A DNA stretch of 64,000 bases from Camellia lanceoleosa (GCA_025200525.1 CM045768.1:49236925-49300924), one strand, 5' to 3'; positions 22,676-35,629 are shown, counted from the first letter of the stretch. A program made the numbers and translations. Notes: generated from the letters alone by a model not told the origin.

Positions 22676-23865
22676 CTATTCGTTTCCTACACCCAATTCT
22701 TTTCCCAGAGTCGAACCCTTCACTTTCATGGCTATCCTTACCAACAACTTAAGCGGCTGGAGACGATGGCTGAAAACCAATACCTTCTCCCCACCTGATT
22801 CGAACAAGGCTAACAGATTAAGAAAGAAGTTTGCCTTCAGTCCTTCTCTAATATCCAACTTTTTAAAGATGTGGTCCATCCAGGCATCGTCAATGCTCTC
22901 TCTTTCTGTGGTTGACGTATCTATAAGTGAACTCTTTAGAAGAGATCTCAACTGTGTGTGCACATAGAGTGTGCTCCCATCCCAGGTGATGTTGAACTTC
23001 TTAACTAAGTTGTTCAGTTCTTCAACTTCATACACTGTTGTAGGGCTGAGGTGAAGAAATGCAGAAAAGTCAACAAGCCTAGGCAATTTATGAAGAAAAT
23101 CTCATTCGTAGAAATAGACAGCCTTACCTGTCATTGCACACAACTCTTGAATGACGGTTATCTTTCTCTTGAAATTATCATCTTTCTGTTGAATAGCAGT
23201 TACATTTGAAGAGAAAGGTAGCTGTCATTCAGGAGTTGCAGGCTGTCTGGACTTTATTGAGCGAATTCATGAAATGCGTACTTTCATTTGTGGGAGTATG
23301 ACCTTCGTCCAGAATGAGAATGGATGGGTAAGTTAGTAATATTTGTTGGCAGGCAGCGGCAGTCTTGCTTGTTTCATTGTCACATACAATTGAAGAAACT
23401 TGCTTGTACGCCCGGAAAAGTATTATTCTCCGATCTGTCCACTGTCTGAGCACCCGAAGGTGCTGTGCTCGATTATCCGCTTTTACATAGTAGACGTTAT
23501 ATAGTGGAATGTTCTCAACTTGCCATGTGAAGAACTCTTTCTTTCATGTAGCCAGAATGCCTCTTGGCAGCACCACCAATGGTCTAGCATGGGGATACTT
23601 GGCCAGAACACTCTGTATAAAAGTAATTGTCATCAAAGTTTTTTGAGAGCCTGGAGCATGGGCCAGGATGTAGCCACCTCGATTCTCTATAACCAAGTTG
23701 CTCAGTAGGAAATTGAAGCCCTCAACTTGATGGGGTTTCATTTGGTTTTTGTGCCTAGGATGAGCACCAATTTCAGTGACAGCAGAATCCTGTCCAGATT
23801 GTTTAACCCCGTCATGAAATAGTTTAGTTGCTTCCCTGTCCTTTGTAGTCGTGCCTTCATAAAAG
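22676..23865 (-). pseudogene. CLASSY-like SNF2 helicase pseudogene (CLSY3/4 type)
   Basis: Reading down from 23865: a KLFHDGVKQ region, the SNF2 start MKPHQVEGFNFLLSNLV, motif I as LAHAPGSQKTLM (the Walker A lysine is kept but the GSGKT glycine before it is Q), RPLVVLPRGILAT, the motif II region SILILDEGHTPTNE, and further down PRLVDFSAFLHLSP and DDAWMDHIFKKLD with VLVFSHRLQPLKLL, the start of the helicase C lobe. The DEGH box and IL(I/L)LDEGHTP context are typical of CLASSY proteins, plant chromatin remodellers that recruit Pol IV for RNA-directed DNA methylation. It is dead: TGA replaces the Trp after GILAT (about 23539), roughly 60-70 residues are missing after KVQT (near 23230), and the reading frame changes before 23086. 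The N-terminal half and the remaining helicase motifs are absent. Family is well supported; orthology is not. Confidence 0.85.
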
Positions 23866-25512
23866 TATGTGCGTGTAGTCCTTCAGCCCTAAATGAAAAA
23901 CAAAATGTAGTCCTTCCTATTCAATTTATGGGAAATTATGCATTTATCGCTTGTACACAAAATTATTTCAATAGTAAGCTGTGTGAACTAAATGCAAAAT
24001 TTTGATGTGTGTCCTTTCTTTTGTCCATTTCAAAATCTATATATGTGTTGGGAAATTCTGCGTTTTGTTGTTTGTGCTTACGCAAAATTTTCAGGTTAAC
24101 AGCCACATGTTGCAGTCGTTTGTTTGTGTTTTTGTAAATATTGATTGGAATACTTTGCAGGAATTGTCATCATTGCATCTGATGGATAATGGTCACCTCG
24201 CACCAACAATGTTAGTTTTCTCTTTCAAGACTTGTTACCAGTTTGTTTCATATATATGTTTGTAAACAAACGAAATCCATTACCAAAGAATGCGCTGAAT
24301 TTTTTTTGGGATCAATTCTTACAACAGCCCATGTACTTTTGACTTTGTGTTATTTGTTTTGCACAAATTTTGAATAGCATCGCTTTGCATCATCAATTGT
24401 GAACTTTTGTTTCAATTACGTCCATTTGATTACAACTCTTCACTGTTTTCTATTAGAAAATATGCATATACGTGACAACTGTACTTTTTGTTGTAGTCAA
24501 CTTATAACTTTACTGAACTTACATAATCTCAATCAATTGACATTACAATATTTGTTATAAAAATCACAACGACATTAGCAATTTGACCAAAATTGTCCAG
24601 GAAATTTAAAATGGAGTGTCAGAATTGAGGGAGTTTAAAGTGCGTTGATTCAAATTAGACAACAGACAAAATGTGTACACCACCCCTGCAATTTTCCCTT
24701 CAATCTAATTTGTATGATTTGCTCTTTCATAAAGGGGAAGGAAAAGATTGAAGACAATTGCCGAACAACATATCCAAATGTCTGACACTATCGCTGGCTC
24801 TTGTTGAAAACGGCCAGTTGCACTATTTATTTGTTATAGGTACTAGTTGTTCATTTTGACAATCTGGACTACATTTTTTGTAGTGAAACTATGCGCCTTG
24901 TCGAAGTTCAGTTTGTGATGTTTGAAATTGGTTTCGTTCTGCATGTCTAAAAATGTTTAAATTGGTGTCGATTTAGTCCCGGATGTACAAAAGGTGTGTT
25001 ATGCGGATTTCGGGGCCAGCTTGACATAAATACTTGCATATATATATGTATTCATATTTAAGATTTAGTGATGATAAGCTTCACGATGCTTGCATGCAGC
25101 CAGCAACAATTGAAGGAAATACAAGGGCCAGACAACACTCGACGAAAAATGGTGAACGTCGAAATCTGTATTCTCTATAATACACTATGATGGAAACACA
25201 TGGCTGGATTGCTATCCACACGTTGTATTGAATGGTCATAGTGGGCTTGTGATTGTTTTACGTTTGTAGGATTGTAGCATGTAATAATGTCACCTTCCTA
25301 TTGTTTTCGTAAATTTCAATTCGTTGTAAAAGTCCAGCTATGTTTTATCGTTGACTTTTTCCTGCAACTGTTATTTGTATTTACAATCTTATTTAATTGC
25401 CAACAAGGCACGCGGATTGCGTTTGGCATAAAGTTGTAGTTACAGTTATTTTGGACTCATAGTTGTTACTTGTCTTGTACGTCTGTCACTTTCATGGTTA
25501 AAGAGTAGAAAG
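23866..25512. other. Intergenic region, no gene seen
   Basis: Moderately AT-rich, apparently unique. Short frames (e.g. 24002-24265) have no recognisable domain or coding pattern. Confidence 0.5.
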
Positions 25513-26342
25513 GAGCTTGGGGAAAGGTGGAAGGCACTTCCCTCTGATGAGAAAAAAAGGTTTACGGAAATAGCTAAGGCGAGCGCCGAGGAACATGCCA
25601 AAATAGTGCCATGTGCACCGAAGTCTGAAAAGGTCATTGCATACTTCATGTTTTTGTAAATGCATTTGGCTAGGTCCTGCTTTGCTGACATTGTTGGTTG
25701 TATTTTTGTATTAATTTAAGGGTAAAAAATGTGCAGGGTAAAAGGCAACTCCGCATATCATTGAAGTCAATTGTTGAGCTAGTTAACCGGTTCAACGAAG
25801 CACAAAAGGAGGCAGTCATTGACATTGGGTTTGCTGGCCTCATGGGGATGAAGTGTACACATATAGATCACGACTTGTGCACATGGTTGGTACAGAACTT
25901 CGATCCTGACAGTAGTTCATTGAATGTTCATGGTCGTCAACTCAGGGTCACTTATAAGGCAGTTAATGTTTTATTGGGAATACGATGTGAAGGCGATGAC
26001 GTGCAGTTGGCTGGGTCATTAGAAGCATATCTCAATATCTACGATGAGGTTGGAGTTGTTAACGGAGTCATTTCTTTGAACAAGTTGAGACTTTATCTAA
26101 CTGAGACTGATGGTGGGGAGGACGAGTTTCAGAGGAAATTTGCGCTGTACGTCTTGGAGGCCATGTTGTGTCCTACCACAATGACCACCTTGAAGCCATC
26201 GTTCATTCATGCCGTGAAGGACGTGAATGGTATGCGAGCTTGTAATTTGGCAAAGTTGACACTGCAATTCTTTTACAACGATATTTGCAAGTATAAGAGT
26301 AAAGGTCATCGCGGTGCAACTGGATGTGTTTTTCTGCTAATG
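25513..26342 (+). pseudogene. Partial HMG-box exon plus plant-specific domain exon
   Basis: Two exons are inferred. The first ends at 25632 (donor AAAAG/GTCATT) and encodes the C-terminal half of an HMG box (KELGERWKALPSDEKKRF, then TEIAKASAEEH). The second spans 25737-26342 (acceptor TGTGCAG/GGT, donor ATG/GTATGCC), 202 open codons from GKRQLRISLKSIVELVNRFN to GCVFLLM. This fits a plant protein family that recognises nothing enzymatic I can name: it resembles the conserved N-terminal region of proteins often carried by Mutator-like or Ulp1-linked transposons (pattern: NRFN..QKEAV..IGFAGL, then LC.WLVQNFD). Neither the beginning of the HMG box nor a third exon was found with confidence, so I treat it as a fragment, although the second exon itself has no stop. 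Confidence 0.55.
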
Positions 26343-26499
26343 GTATGCCAATAACTCGATTGTTTTTTCCATTCCCTCGCTCATATGTTTCATGTATTGT
26401 TCTATCATGGTTCAACAAATTGGCCTTGATTGGGACATACAATGTTACCTGCTTTGTGAGTACGACAAATAACACTCTTCCTGGCCAAGTATGGTAGCG

Positions 26500-29466
26500 A
26501 CTACCACCATGAATTTAAGAACAAAGAGCACAGGGCAAAAAGTATGACGAACCTTAATGGAGGAACCAATTTGCCTACGTTGCGAAGAGGGGAACATAAT
26601 TGATTGATCTTCATCGGTTTGGAATAATCAATCAGACACAGAATGACACAGGAAATATTATACACATTTGTAGGCAGAGTTGAAGAAGAATATACAGAAG
26701 AAACCTTGATAGGACCATTACCAAACCAAACGTATTGATTTTGGGAAAGGTCTTTTGGGTTGCAGCCATTCATAGATACAAACATGTACATAATTGTGAC
26801 ATCCATCGAGACAGCCCCAATTGTGACATCCCTGAGAGCAATATGAGGAGGTTCTAGCTGTGAAGGATTGTGTGATGCAGATTGTGTAGATTGCTGTGGC
26901 GAAGACTGTGAAGGAGGTTGTAAGGAAGTTTGTTGAGATGCTTTAGGTGGTGGTGGAGTTGGTTCTACAGTGGGTTCTCTGGGTACATTGGTGATAGGAC
27001 TAGGAATTGGATGAATGTGTTGAGGAGAAGTGGAAGGATGTTGTGATGCAGATTGTGTAGATTGCTATGGTGAAGACTGTGAAGAAGGCTGTAATGAAGT
27101 TTGTTGAGATGCTTGAGGTGGTGGTGGAGTTGGTTCTATAGTGGGTTCTCTGGGTACATTGGTGATGAGACTAGGAATTGGATCAATGTGTTGAGGAGAA
27201 GGGGAAGGATGTTGTGATGCAGATTGTGTAGATTGCTGTGGCAAAGACTGTGAAGCAGGTTGTAAAGAAGTTTGTTGAGATGCTTCAGGTGGTGGTGGAG
27301 TTAGTTATAGAGTGGGTTCTCTGGGTACATTGCTGATGGGACTGGGAATTGGATGAATGTGTTGAGGAGAAGTGGAAGGATCCTCATCATCAGCAGCAGT
27401 AAGGAGTAATCTCCTTCTTTTTCTCTGCACAAAAGTTAGTGATCAGTCAGGCGTGAATGGAAATTTAGATAATGTAAATATGTAAAGTAAAGACATACTT
27501 GGTAGAGCTGCCCTGAAGGATTTGATGTTGTTTGGCCAACCATTTGGCTGAGAGGGATATCCCAATCACTTAGGTTTGTACTTAGAGGAGGAGCAGTGGA
27601 AGGCTCTTCTCTCTTCTTCCCCGTGACCTCTGTCTCGACAGGGGTACGGGTGGTAGTTCCTCTCTGTACTTGTGTCTACTAGGCTGCCAAAAAGTTTTCC
27701 ATTAATTTCGGAACTAAGGGAGTGTTTGTCTGAGTTGTTAGATCCATTGGAGCCTTGCTTTTATGTTAGTCCTTAACCAATGGTTTAGCAGCAGACCCAA
27801 TTTTGGCTGTCAAATGTCAAACAAGTTAGTGTTGGAGAGAAAAAAAAAAAAAAAGCATGAGACAGTTAGGGATATGAAGTATATGAAGGAAGGATACCTG
27901 TAGCCTTAAGCTTGGAAGGCGATAATATGGGGCCCTGATTATCAATACAACTATCGTAAAGGCAGGTTTCAAGTGGCTTGCAGAAAATAATAGCAGTCAT
28001 AAGTCCCCACCAATGGTAAAAAACAGTGGAGCAGTCTGAAGCAGGTTTGAAGAAGAAGGGGCCAAAATCTTGGAAAAGTTTGGTGTTCTCTGTTAGAATG
28101 GATTCAGCTTGCCTAGGATCTTTGAAGTAGATTCTGGACCCAATCTCCTCATGGATGGTTGGGTGGAAATAAGGATAAGGGATACCCTGGGAAAGACCTA
28201 ATTGCCTGGACCATTGATTGGGACAGTATGTCTCAAAACTGCAGTTGGACATCTTGGTGGAGGATATGGAACAGCCAACCAAGACATGTCTAGAGATGAG
28301 AATGTGTCTCCAAGTCTGATTTTGTTCTTGGACTTGCTCATTATGTAAATCACAAGGGTCTATGAAGAGGAAGCGAAGTCTACTGGAGGAGAATTGAAAG
28401 TTTTGAAATGGCATGTACAAGTTGGAAGGTCTCTTCAAAGGAAGGTTGTAAAACATGGTAAGATGATTTCTGAAAGTGAGGATGGGTTGGCTGTTATAAG
28501 TGAGCAATTACTCCGCATAGGAGTGGAAAACTGGTTTCAAGGTGTTAGGTAGCGGGGGTCGTGCCTCAGGGAAATAGGTATACAACCAGGCCTGGAAGAG
28601 CCAGAAGGGGCCACCACAGTTGCTAGAAATCTTCTTGTCGACAAAGGAAAATAGGGCCTTGTAAAGGATGGCAAGAAGATAATGGGCTAAAGCCATAAGT
28701 TGGCCATCTTGCATACACAAGGCAAAGGGGAGGTATTCCTTTTTGATCTTGTACCCAGGGACACAAAAAACAAACTCACAAAGCCAAAGTAAAAAACAGT
28801 TCTTTCTTTGTCCTAGACAGGGGAACCAGGCTCGTTTTTGTATTTTTTGGCGAAATATGTATAGCACATGTCAGTGTTTAAAATAAAGGTCACTTTTGGA
28901 GGCTCAAGGAGAGCATGAATTGGATTGCCCAAGATTGGGAGACCAGTCAAATGAGTTACATCTAAGATGGTAGGGGAAATCATACCAAAATTAAGGAGTA
29001 GGGAGTTACAAGATTGCGACCAAAAGCATGTAGCAGCAGCAGCAATCAGCCCTTTGTCCATGTCATAATTTTTAGTCGACAGTCTAATTGCTTCACTAAT
29101 GCCCTGGTGCTTCCATACTTCAGCATCATGACCTTCAATTCTCTTGGCCCAGCTTCGTCAAACAGAGTCTGGTGACCTTCACGATCTGAGTGGGTTTTTG
29201 CTGACATTCTAGTTAGTCCACTTAAGTCCAGGTTGGTTAAGAAGAAGGTTCTCGCCATTACCAAGGGAATAGTATGGAGCTAGCTCGTTTGGGAAGTAAG
29301 ACGCGAAGGTAGGGCCTAGAGTAGCCTTAGCGACAGAGCTTGTGCTGGGCAATAGGGTAATACCAAATTTTAGAAGAGCGATACGTGCTCTGATAAGGTC
29401 TGGGAAGTGGAGTAGGTCTTCATTGTTCTCCTCAGATGGAGATGGTTGAGATTTTTTCGACGCCAT
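26500..29466 (-). pseudogene. Plant mobile domain (PMD) protein pseudogene
   Basis: Start ATG at 29464-29466 (MASKKSQPSPSEENNED). The PMD-like part reads VWKHQGISEAIRLSTKN, then NSLLLNFGMISPTILDVTHL with TGLPILG near 28900-28990, CGGPFWLFQAWLYTYFPEAR near 28590, and QWSRQLGLSQGIPYPYFHP near 28180. The order and spacing match the aminotransferase-like PMD family, which is shared by transposons and a few host silencing proteins. A proline/serine/glutamine-rich tail follows (26871-27383). It is disrupted: several stops or a frameshift near 29140-29220, a frameshift near 28810 (after EPGSP), an in-frame TAA at 28508-28510, and stops in two of the three tail repeats. An intron may lie near 27480-27900. 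The exact 3' end is uncertain. Confidence 0.75.
26871..27383 (-). repeat. Three tandem 171-bp units coding a 57-residue Pro-rich repeat
   Basis: TGTGATGCAGATTGTGTAG starts at 26871, 27042 and 27213: period exactly 171 bp, a multiple of three. On the - strand each unit reads HPSTSPQHIHPIPSP, then NVPREPTVEPTPPPP, then QPPSQSSPQQSTQSAS. Unit 2 has CAG to TAG and unit 3 a TAA, so the array is no longer translatable. Confidence 0.92.
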
Positions 29467-29704
29467 GGCTTAGGGTTTTGTGGTGCTGTGGTTTTGAACA
29501 GCAATGCTTGAGAAGAAGGAGTACAGTCTAAGGAGTTCGAATCAGAGGAAATGAAGTGGTTTGAAGTTGAAAATATGGGTTTTTCATAGCTTATGATGGG
29601 GCCAATATATTTAAATGCTCTTATATTAGGCTGTAGTTTATGTTTGTTTTGGGCCCGTATTAGGAAATTTGCTATTGGGCCCAAACAATGGCCCCATTGT
29701 TAAA

Positions 29705-29920
29705 GTTCAATATCATATGACTTGGACCCCCACAAGGAGGGCACCCCCATGACCCCCTCTCTCTCTGATTGGCTAGTTTTTTTTTTTTTTTTTTCCTTCT
29801 CCTCCAATCACCAGCCCCCACGTATGTATGTGGAGGGCGTTGAGGTGGTGGTACAGGTGGTGATTGGAGGGGGTCTCAATCACTTCTCCAAGGTTAATTC
29901 ATATGATATTTAACTTGAAC
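29705..29920. mobile_element. Fold-back MITE-like element upstream of the PMD pseudogene
   Basis: GTTCAATATCATATGACTTGG at 29705 (imperfect) faces a matching inverted arm ending at 29920 (ATTCATATGATATT, then AACTTGAAC). Inside, CTCCAATCACCA and TGGTGATTGGAG form a second inverted pair around a poly-T stretch. No clear target duplication was identified. Confidence 0.55.
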
Positions 29921-32332
29921 AAGGGGGCCATTATTTGCACCAAGTTTTGCCAGTCTCTGTCGACAGATGGTCCACTTAATGGAGGACACGTGGCCAAGTC
30001 TGAAGGAATGTCCACCAGTTGAAAGTGGGCTCTCTACATGTGGAAAGTTTTTAGCACCAATCATGGAGTTAGTGGGCACAATTTCAAGAGGAAGCATGAG
30101 ACAAAGCAGGAGCCTTGCTCTGTTGACAAAAGTTTCAAACAGTTGGTGGCCATGAAATAAATACAAGCAAAGGGAGATCGATAGATAGAAGTGGAGGTTT
30201 AGTATACTTGGAAAGCCTAGAAGGGAGATCGTTGGTTTCGATATCCGTATACTGTTTTTGTGGCCCATCATTGCATGATCCTACACGTCTACACCATAAC
30301 TGCCACTGTAACTGCCCCCTGACTTCGAATTTTCAAGTCCCCTCTGCCAAATATTGACTTTTTCCTATCGACCTTCATTTTCACCATTGTGGGGCATGTC
30401 CCTCATCATTATGAAACAAAAATCGATAGAATATTGTCCACTAAACACAACCACAATCCTTGCAAACTAGGCCACTGAACCACAACACTTGGCCACTCAC
30501 TGTTACTGCCCCTGACTTTGAATTATTAAACTCTGCCAAATATTGAATTTTCCTTGTAATTTAATCAAAATATATTCAATGTCGGTAAACTTGTTAATAT
30601 TTGAAATAATTTTTTTTCTGGATTGTAATGACTTAAACACAATTGTTGTCCCACATTTTACGTAACCAGAATACACAACTTATTTATATCGAAAACAAAA
30701 TATACATATTGGGTTTATAATCATAAAAATGGAAACTATGATAATCATACAAAATATACATCTCGGGTTTATAATCATACATCTCGGGTTTATAACAAAA
30801 TATACATCTTATATTTTCAACTAAATTATGATTGGTTATTTTTAAAAAATTCCTCTTTGCACCTATTTTTCCCACATCCTGCCAACAGCTGCTCCAATCA
30901 ATTGAGGACACATGGCAAGTCCACCTGAAGACAAGTGTTATCAACTAACATTGAATCTTGCATGCCACCTGACTTACACGGTGGAGCAGTTACTGGCAGT
31001 GCTCATGGATTTAGTGGCCAGCCTCCAAAAAGAAACATGAACGAATTGGGAGTCTGTATTTGTCGAGGAAAGGCTAAAAAGACTTGGGCACAGGTGGCAA
31101 CTTCAATTATATTTACTTCGACAGGTACAAGTGAAGGTTTTATGTAGTTTCAAGACACGGGAATGACCGTGTAGTTACAGAAGTTGCACAGAAGCAGTTG
31201 CAGAATCGACAGATCATGGGGTCGTAGGAAATAATAGCTATAAAGGGCAAAATGTTTGCAGAGAGAGAGGACATGAACAACAACACAACAACTTACTTTC
31301 TACATTGTAACTTCTGAGTAGTTTTTTCCCTTCTACTTTCTACTTTGTTACAAACAACACAACAACACAACAACTTACTTCCTACTTTCTACTTTGTTAC
31401 TTTCTACTTTGTTACCATCAGTTCATCGAAAGAAGTCTTCATCCTTTTTAGGCATTCGAACCAATACCACAATTGCTTGACTTTCTTCTTTAACTTGTTA
31501 ACTTTAAATTACTGCTTCGTTGCTGTCGATATAGGCCCACCATAATTTTACTAACAATAAACCCATCACTTTCATAGTTAACATGAAATAATTTCACAAC
31601 TCCTGTTCGTAACTCGTAATTCATATAGCAATCGGCATGGAGATAAAGTAACGAGTTCGTTAGGTTACTTTCTCCAAGTAACACCCAAAATTAACTGCCA
31701 CTTGGATTATATACAAAATGCATGTGCTGGGATGTAATTTTGCAAACCCACATGGACAAAATTCGTATTTTACTCGAAATATAATACTAATTTACCGAAA
31801 CAAGTCATAACAAATCAATACGAAGCCAAACACATCGTTAGTTGATAAACCACACCGCAAAAAACCCTTCAGTTAGATCCAACCAAATATGGAACATAAA
31901 CAAGCAACCCGCAATAAGAATCTTGGAATACAGACAAAAGCCAATTTCCAACCCAAAACAATACACAGAAAACCCATATATATCTCATCTTCAATTAGTT
32001 TTCAAAATGACAAGTCACTGCAAACACAAATGACAACATCACTCTAAACAATATGGAAAATTTACAACTCGTGGCTTTGTACATAAGTAACGTTGTGCCA
32101 TTTCTTGGCATTATATGTAACCAATTATTTACACGTTACGTACAGCAATCCGTGCAAAATGAAAGCTACATACATTATTTATATGTGTTTTCAATAGCTA
32201 GTACTATCTACCTAATAAATTAAGGGAACATGTAAATCATACAAATTATACAATTACCTGATTCACCTCATCAATTGTGGTCGAATCATTTTTGCACACT
32301 GCTACTTCAACACTACCGTATTGGCCCACAGG
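29921..32332. other. Intergenic region with diverged local duplications
   Basis: No gene recognised. A roughly 190-bp sequence at about 29950-30130 (GAGGACACGTGGCCAAGTC, a G-box CACGTG at 29987) returns diverged at about 30880-31050 (GAGGACACATGGCAAGTCC). CTGCCCCCTGACTTCGAATT at about 30313 returns near 30500. GGGTTTATAATCATA units are tandem at 30710-30800, and ACAACAACTTACTT with TACTTTCTACTTTGTTAC repeats fill 31280-31420. The duplicated G-box-like stretches may be old promoter copies. Confidence 0.5.
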
Positions 32333-34789
32333 CTACTTGGAATCAGGAGAAGCATCGAAAAATAGTTGCCGTTGCTTAATGTGCGGTGTACTTGGATCCA
32401 CCAACCCAGTTTTGCAGCGAACGGGAAATGACTCCACATTATACTCACGGTCAGTTATATGGGTTATATCTGCATCTGAGTTACTATCCACTGTTCGGCT
32501 AAACTGAACCTTAGGACATGTTCGCTTTGTGTGCCCAATGCATTTGCAATTCTCACATTTTCTTAGTCTTCGACAGTTGGACGAGGCCCGTCTTGGGTTC
32601 CCTTTTGTCTTCACAACATTAGGATCTTCTACTCCAAATTGTCGAGGAAATGAATTTTTCCCTTTGTTTCCATTCCCATCGTTCAGATTCCTCTCATATA
32701 ACTCCTTCATCTGGCTCGTCATCGGAAGACATGCATCCCTAGCTTCTTTGAAACCTTTCGTTGATCGTGAGGCATAGAAACACATTTCATTGTAGAAAGA
32801 ACTCAATATCGCATACCGGGCCGTCTGTGTTGTAGTGCTATCAATTGAGGGTTGAGGCCATTGCTGGCCATCCTTGCTTGCAGCCCTTGTCCATCTATGC
32901 AGCACACAAGTTGGAGGAATTTGCGTTAAATTTTGACTTTCATAACACATATCATGTGACAGCAAGGTAGCCTCAATGACACAGACTTCATGCAAGAACA
33001 TCTCATTGCAGCATCCACTGGACTGTGTGTTACTATCCATGATCTATCCTTCACTTTGTACTTATGAATATAGTAGCATTTCTGACCATCAGGCAAAGGG
33101 AACACGTCCTTGACATTCAACTTCCCCTCTTCTAAGATTTTATCACGGAACATTCTAAATATATTTCGGGTGAATAGCTCAGCTCCATGTCTCACTATAT
33201 CTCGCAATGGAGTAATCATACCGGAAAAGTGTTATTTGTTTTAGCATCATCTCCAACCTCGTTATACCTTATCCTTGCAAGAGCCCGATCACAGTGCCTA
33301 ACAAATTCATATAGTTTCAATTTGTGTTGGAGGAAGGGATTGAAATAAGCATTCATACTCTCCGAGCACTGAGTGCTCTTCATCCCAGCAAAGAAATGTC
33401 CACGTATATATGCCTCAGCCCACATATGACGCTTTTCATATGTCTCCAACACCCAATTGTTGGTTTGAAGTCCAAATTTTTTGACCATTGTCGTCCAGCC
33501 ATGCTCAAACTTTGTCTCGTCCGTTTCCATGTCTATGCACTGCTTGAAAGCATGTGCAAAGCCACTTTTGTGAACATTTGAAATAGCATTTTTCCCAAGA
33601 TGCCAATTACATAATCAATGTCTTGCATCTAGAAATACTCTTCTGATTGCCTCTCGCATCGCGTTATCCCCATTTGTCAGTACGGACACAGGTGCTTTAT
33701 TGCACATCGCCTCCATAAATGTTTCCAAAACCCATGTGTATGTATCAATTGTCTCATTAGCTAGCAAAACACATACAAATATCGTGGTCCTAAAGTGGTT
33801 AGTCACACCAGCCAACATGACAAAAGGTTTCTTGTATGCATTGGTTCTGTAAGTTAAGTCAAATATCAACACATCATCAAACTTTGCGTAGTCGGCCCGC
33901 GATTTCGAATCTGCCCAGAACAGATTTTGTAACTTGTTATCGTTACACACTTCATAGTTGTGAAAATAACGTGCATCAACATCAAGTTTTGCACATAGGT
34001 AAACCAATGCACCCTGCGCATCACCATCCTCAACTTCTGCTCTACGTTCGGCTTGAATGTGGTTGTGCAGATCCGTATGGATGAAACCAACATTCTCATA
34101 AGACCCGGATTGATTTACCATATAGTCCATGATTTGGCTAGTCTTCACACCGACGTTGCGCATAGCCATTGCTTGAGCTTTGTCAGCGCTGTTTAAATTA
34201 CGATGTGACCCCAGATACATCACACAGTGTTGTTCCGCCAATTCATGGTTGTGGTCTGCGACGAAGTGAGTCACAACATACTTTCCCCCTTTACCAGCAT
34301 CTGCATTGTACCGTATGCGAAATTGGGCTTTGCAACCTACTCTTGTTAGTCCTTGGGAGCTCTACTCTTCTCAGCAACACGGTCCAAGTATTTTGGTAAT
34401 CTTTGACCTTTCCTTGAACACAACCACAACCTACTAACAACCTTTTCTTCTTTATTTGTGTTAAATCTGGATTTTTGTATACTAAATCCCTTAGCTTTAG
34501 CATACGCATTGTAGAAAGCTTCTCCATCTTTGACTGAATCAAATTTCTGTTCCAAAATAGCACGTTCAACATCACCAACCATGTCATTGCGATGAGCATC
34601 GTCAACCATTTCTTTTTTCACATCGGCTCCGCCATCTTTAACGTTCATGTTGGTTGCTTCTTCATTGCTTGGACCAGCTTCGCAACCATGATAAGGTTCT
34701 GCTCGACTTTCATTGATCAAACGAATGTCATCTGCTTCATTTGCAATGTCATAATCATCACCTTCCCTTTTAACTTCCGCTGGAGCCAT
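32333..34789 (-). pseudogene. FAR1-related (FRS) / MULE-transposase-like pseudogene
   Basis: Starts at MAPAEVKREGDDYD (34789). Domains in order: FAR1 DNA-binding (FDSVKDGEAFYNAYAKAKGF near 34515, later FVADHNHELA near 34260), MULE transposase (FDDVLIFDLTYRTNAYKKPF near 33860, LTNGDNAMREAIRRVF near 33640, CSESMNAYFNPFLQHKLKLY near 33340), SWIM zinc finger (CSCMK, then LPCCHMICVMK near 32940), and a C-terminal zinc knuckle (CENCKCIGHTKRTC near 32540). FRS proteins are transposase-derived transcription regulators of the FHY3/FAR1 family. This copy is broken by a TGA where Arg is expected before LCNWHLGKNA (about 33615) and by frameshifts near 34345, 33220 and 32930. The zinc knuckle could mean an actual MULE rather than a domesticated FRS gene; no terminal inverted repeats were found. 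Confidence 0.88.
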
Positions 34790-35450
34790 ACTGCACATGA
34801 CATTAGTACAAACAATTACTTGATGACCGAAAAATGTTAACACAAACACAAATACAAACATGACATTTTCACACGGTTTAGTTGTTTGTGCAAACACAAA
34901 CACTCGCTTGAGAAAGAGAAAGGTTAGTTGCCAATGGAGGGGTTTCCGTTTGGGCGAAGCGTAAAATGGTTGAAGTTAGGATGGGGGTTTAGTTGAGGGA
35001 AAATAACTGAAGTGAAGAGGCCAGAGAGAGAGAGAGAGAGGGAGACAGCTCCATACCTCATATCTAGTTGGAGAGAACGGCTTCACTTCAGCAATAGAAC
35101 CAACACAGCCTTGTAGTTCCGTTGTTGTTGGAAATCGCCCGTTATACTGTTCCCTATAGAGCTTTGTCAATGGAACCAACCCAGCAGGGGCTTTTCGCCG
35201 CTAATAGAAATCAAGGGTTACATTGACTCAACCTTACACATAGAGGAGAACAGAGAGAGATAGAGACGAAATACAAAGAGTGAGTGGGATGCAATCATGC
35301 AAATACAAGCATTAACCAGTTGCCTCGGTTTCAACTTTTTCACGATTAAACAATTCAACGGTCTTGATCAATTATTGTAATCTAATGGGTAACAATTGGG
35401 TTATTTATGGTGTGCAACTTTAAAGGGGTTGCACACTTAAACAGTACCCT
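34790..35450. other. Upstream region of the FRS pseudogene, no gene seen
   Basis: Contains a (GA)n run at about 35023-35045 and pyrimidine-rich - strand sequence that could be an old 5' UTR or promoter. The 67-codon frame at 34976-35179 has no recognised domain. Confidence 0.45.
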
Positions 35451-35629
35451 TACTAATTATGTGAAAATGGTCAGGACATAGTTCTCACTTCCAAATGTGG
35501 GGTTTCCCACTGTGTTCTCACAGCAGGATGTTGTGAAGCTCCATAGGAGCTTGTCGTTAATCTTTTTTAATAATTTGAATTATTCATATTATAAAATTTA
35601 TCAAATAGATTATATATGTAAAAAAAATT

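Noticed and set aside
34976..35179. 67-codon - strand ORF as an N-terminal exon of the FRS pseudogene
   Set aside because: FAR1-family proteins start close to the MAPAEV region already found; no domain or convincing splice signals connect this ORF.
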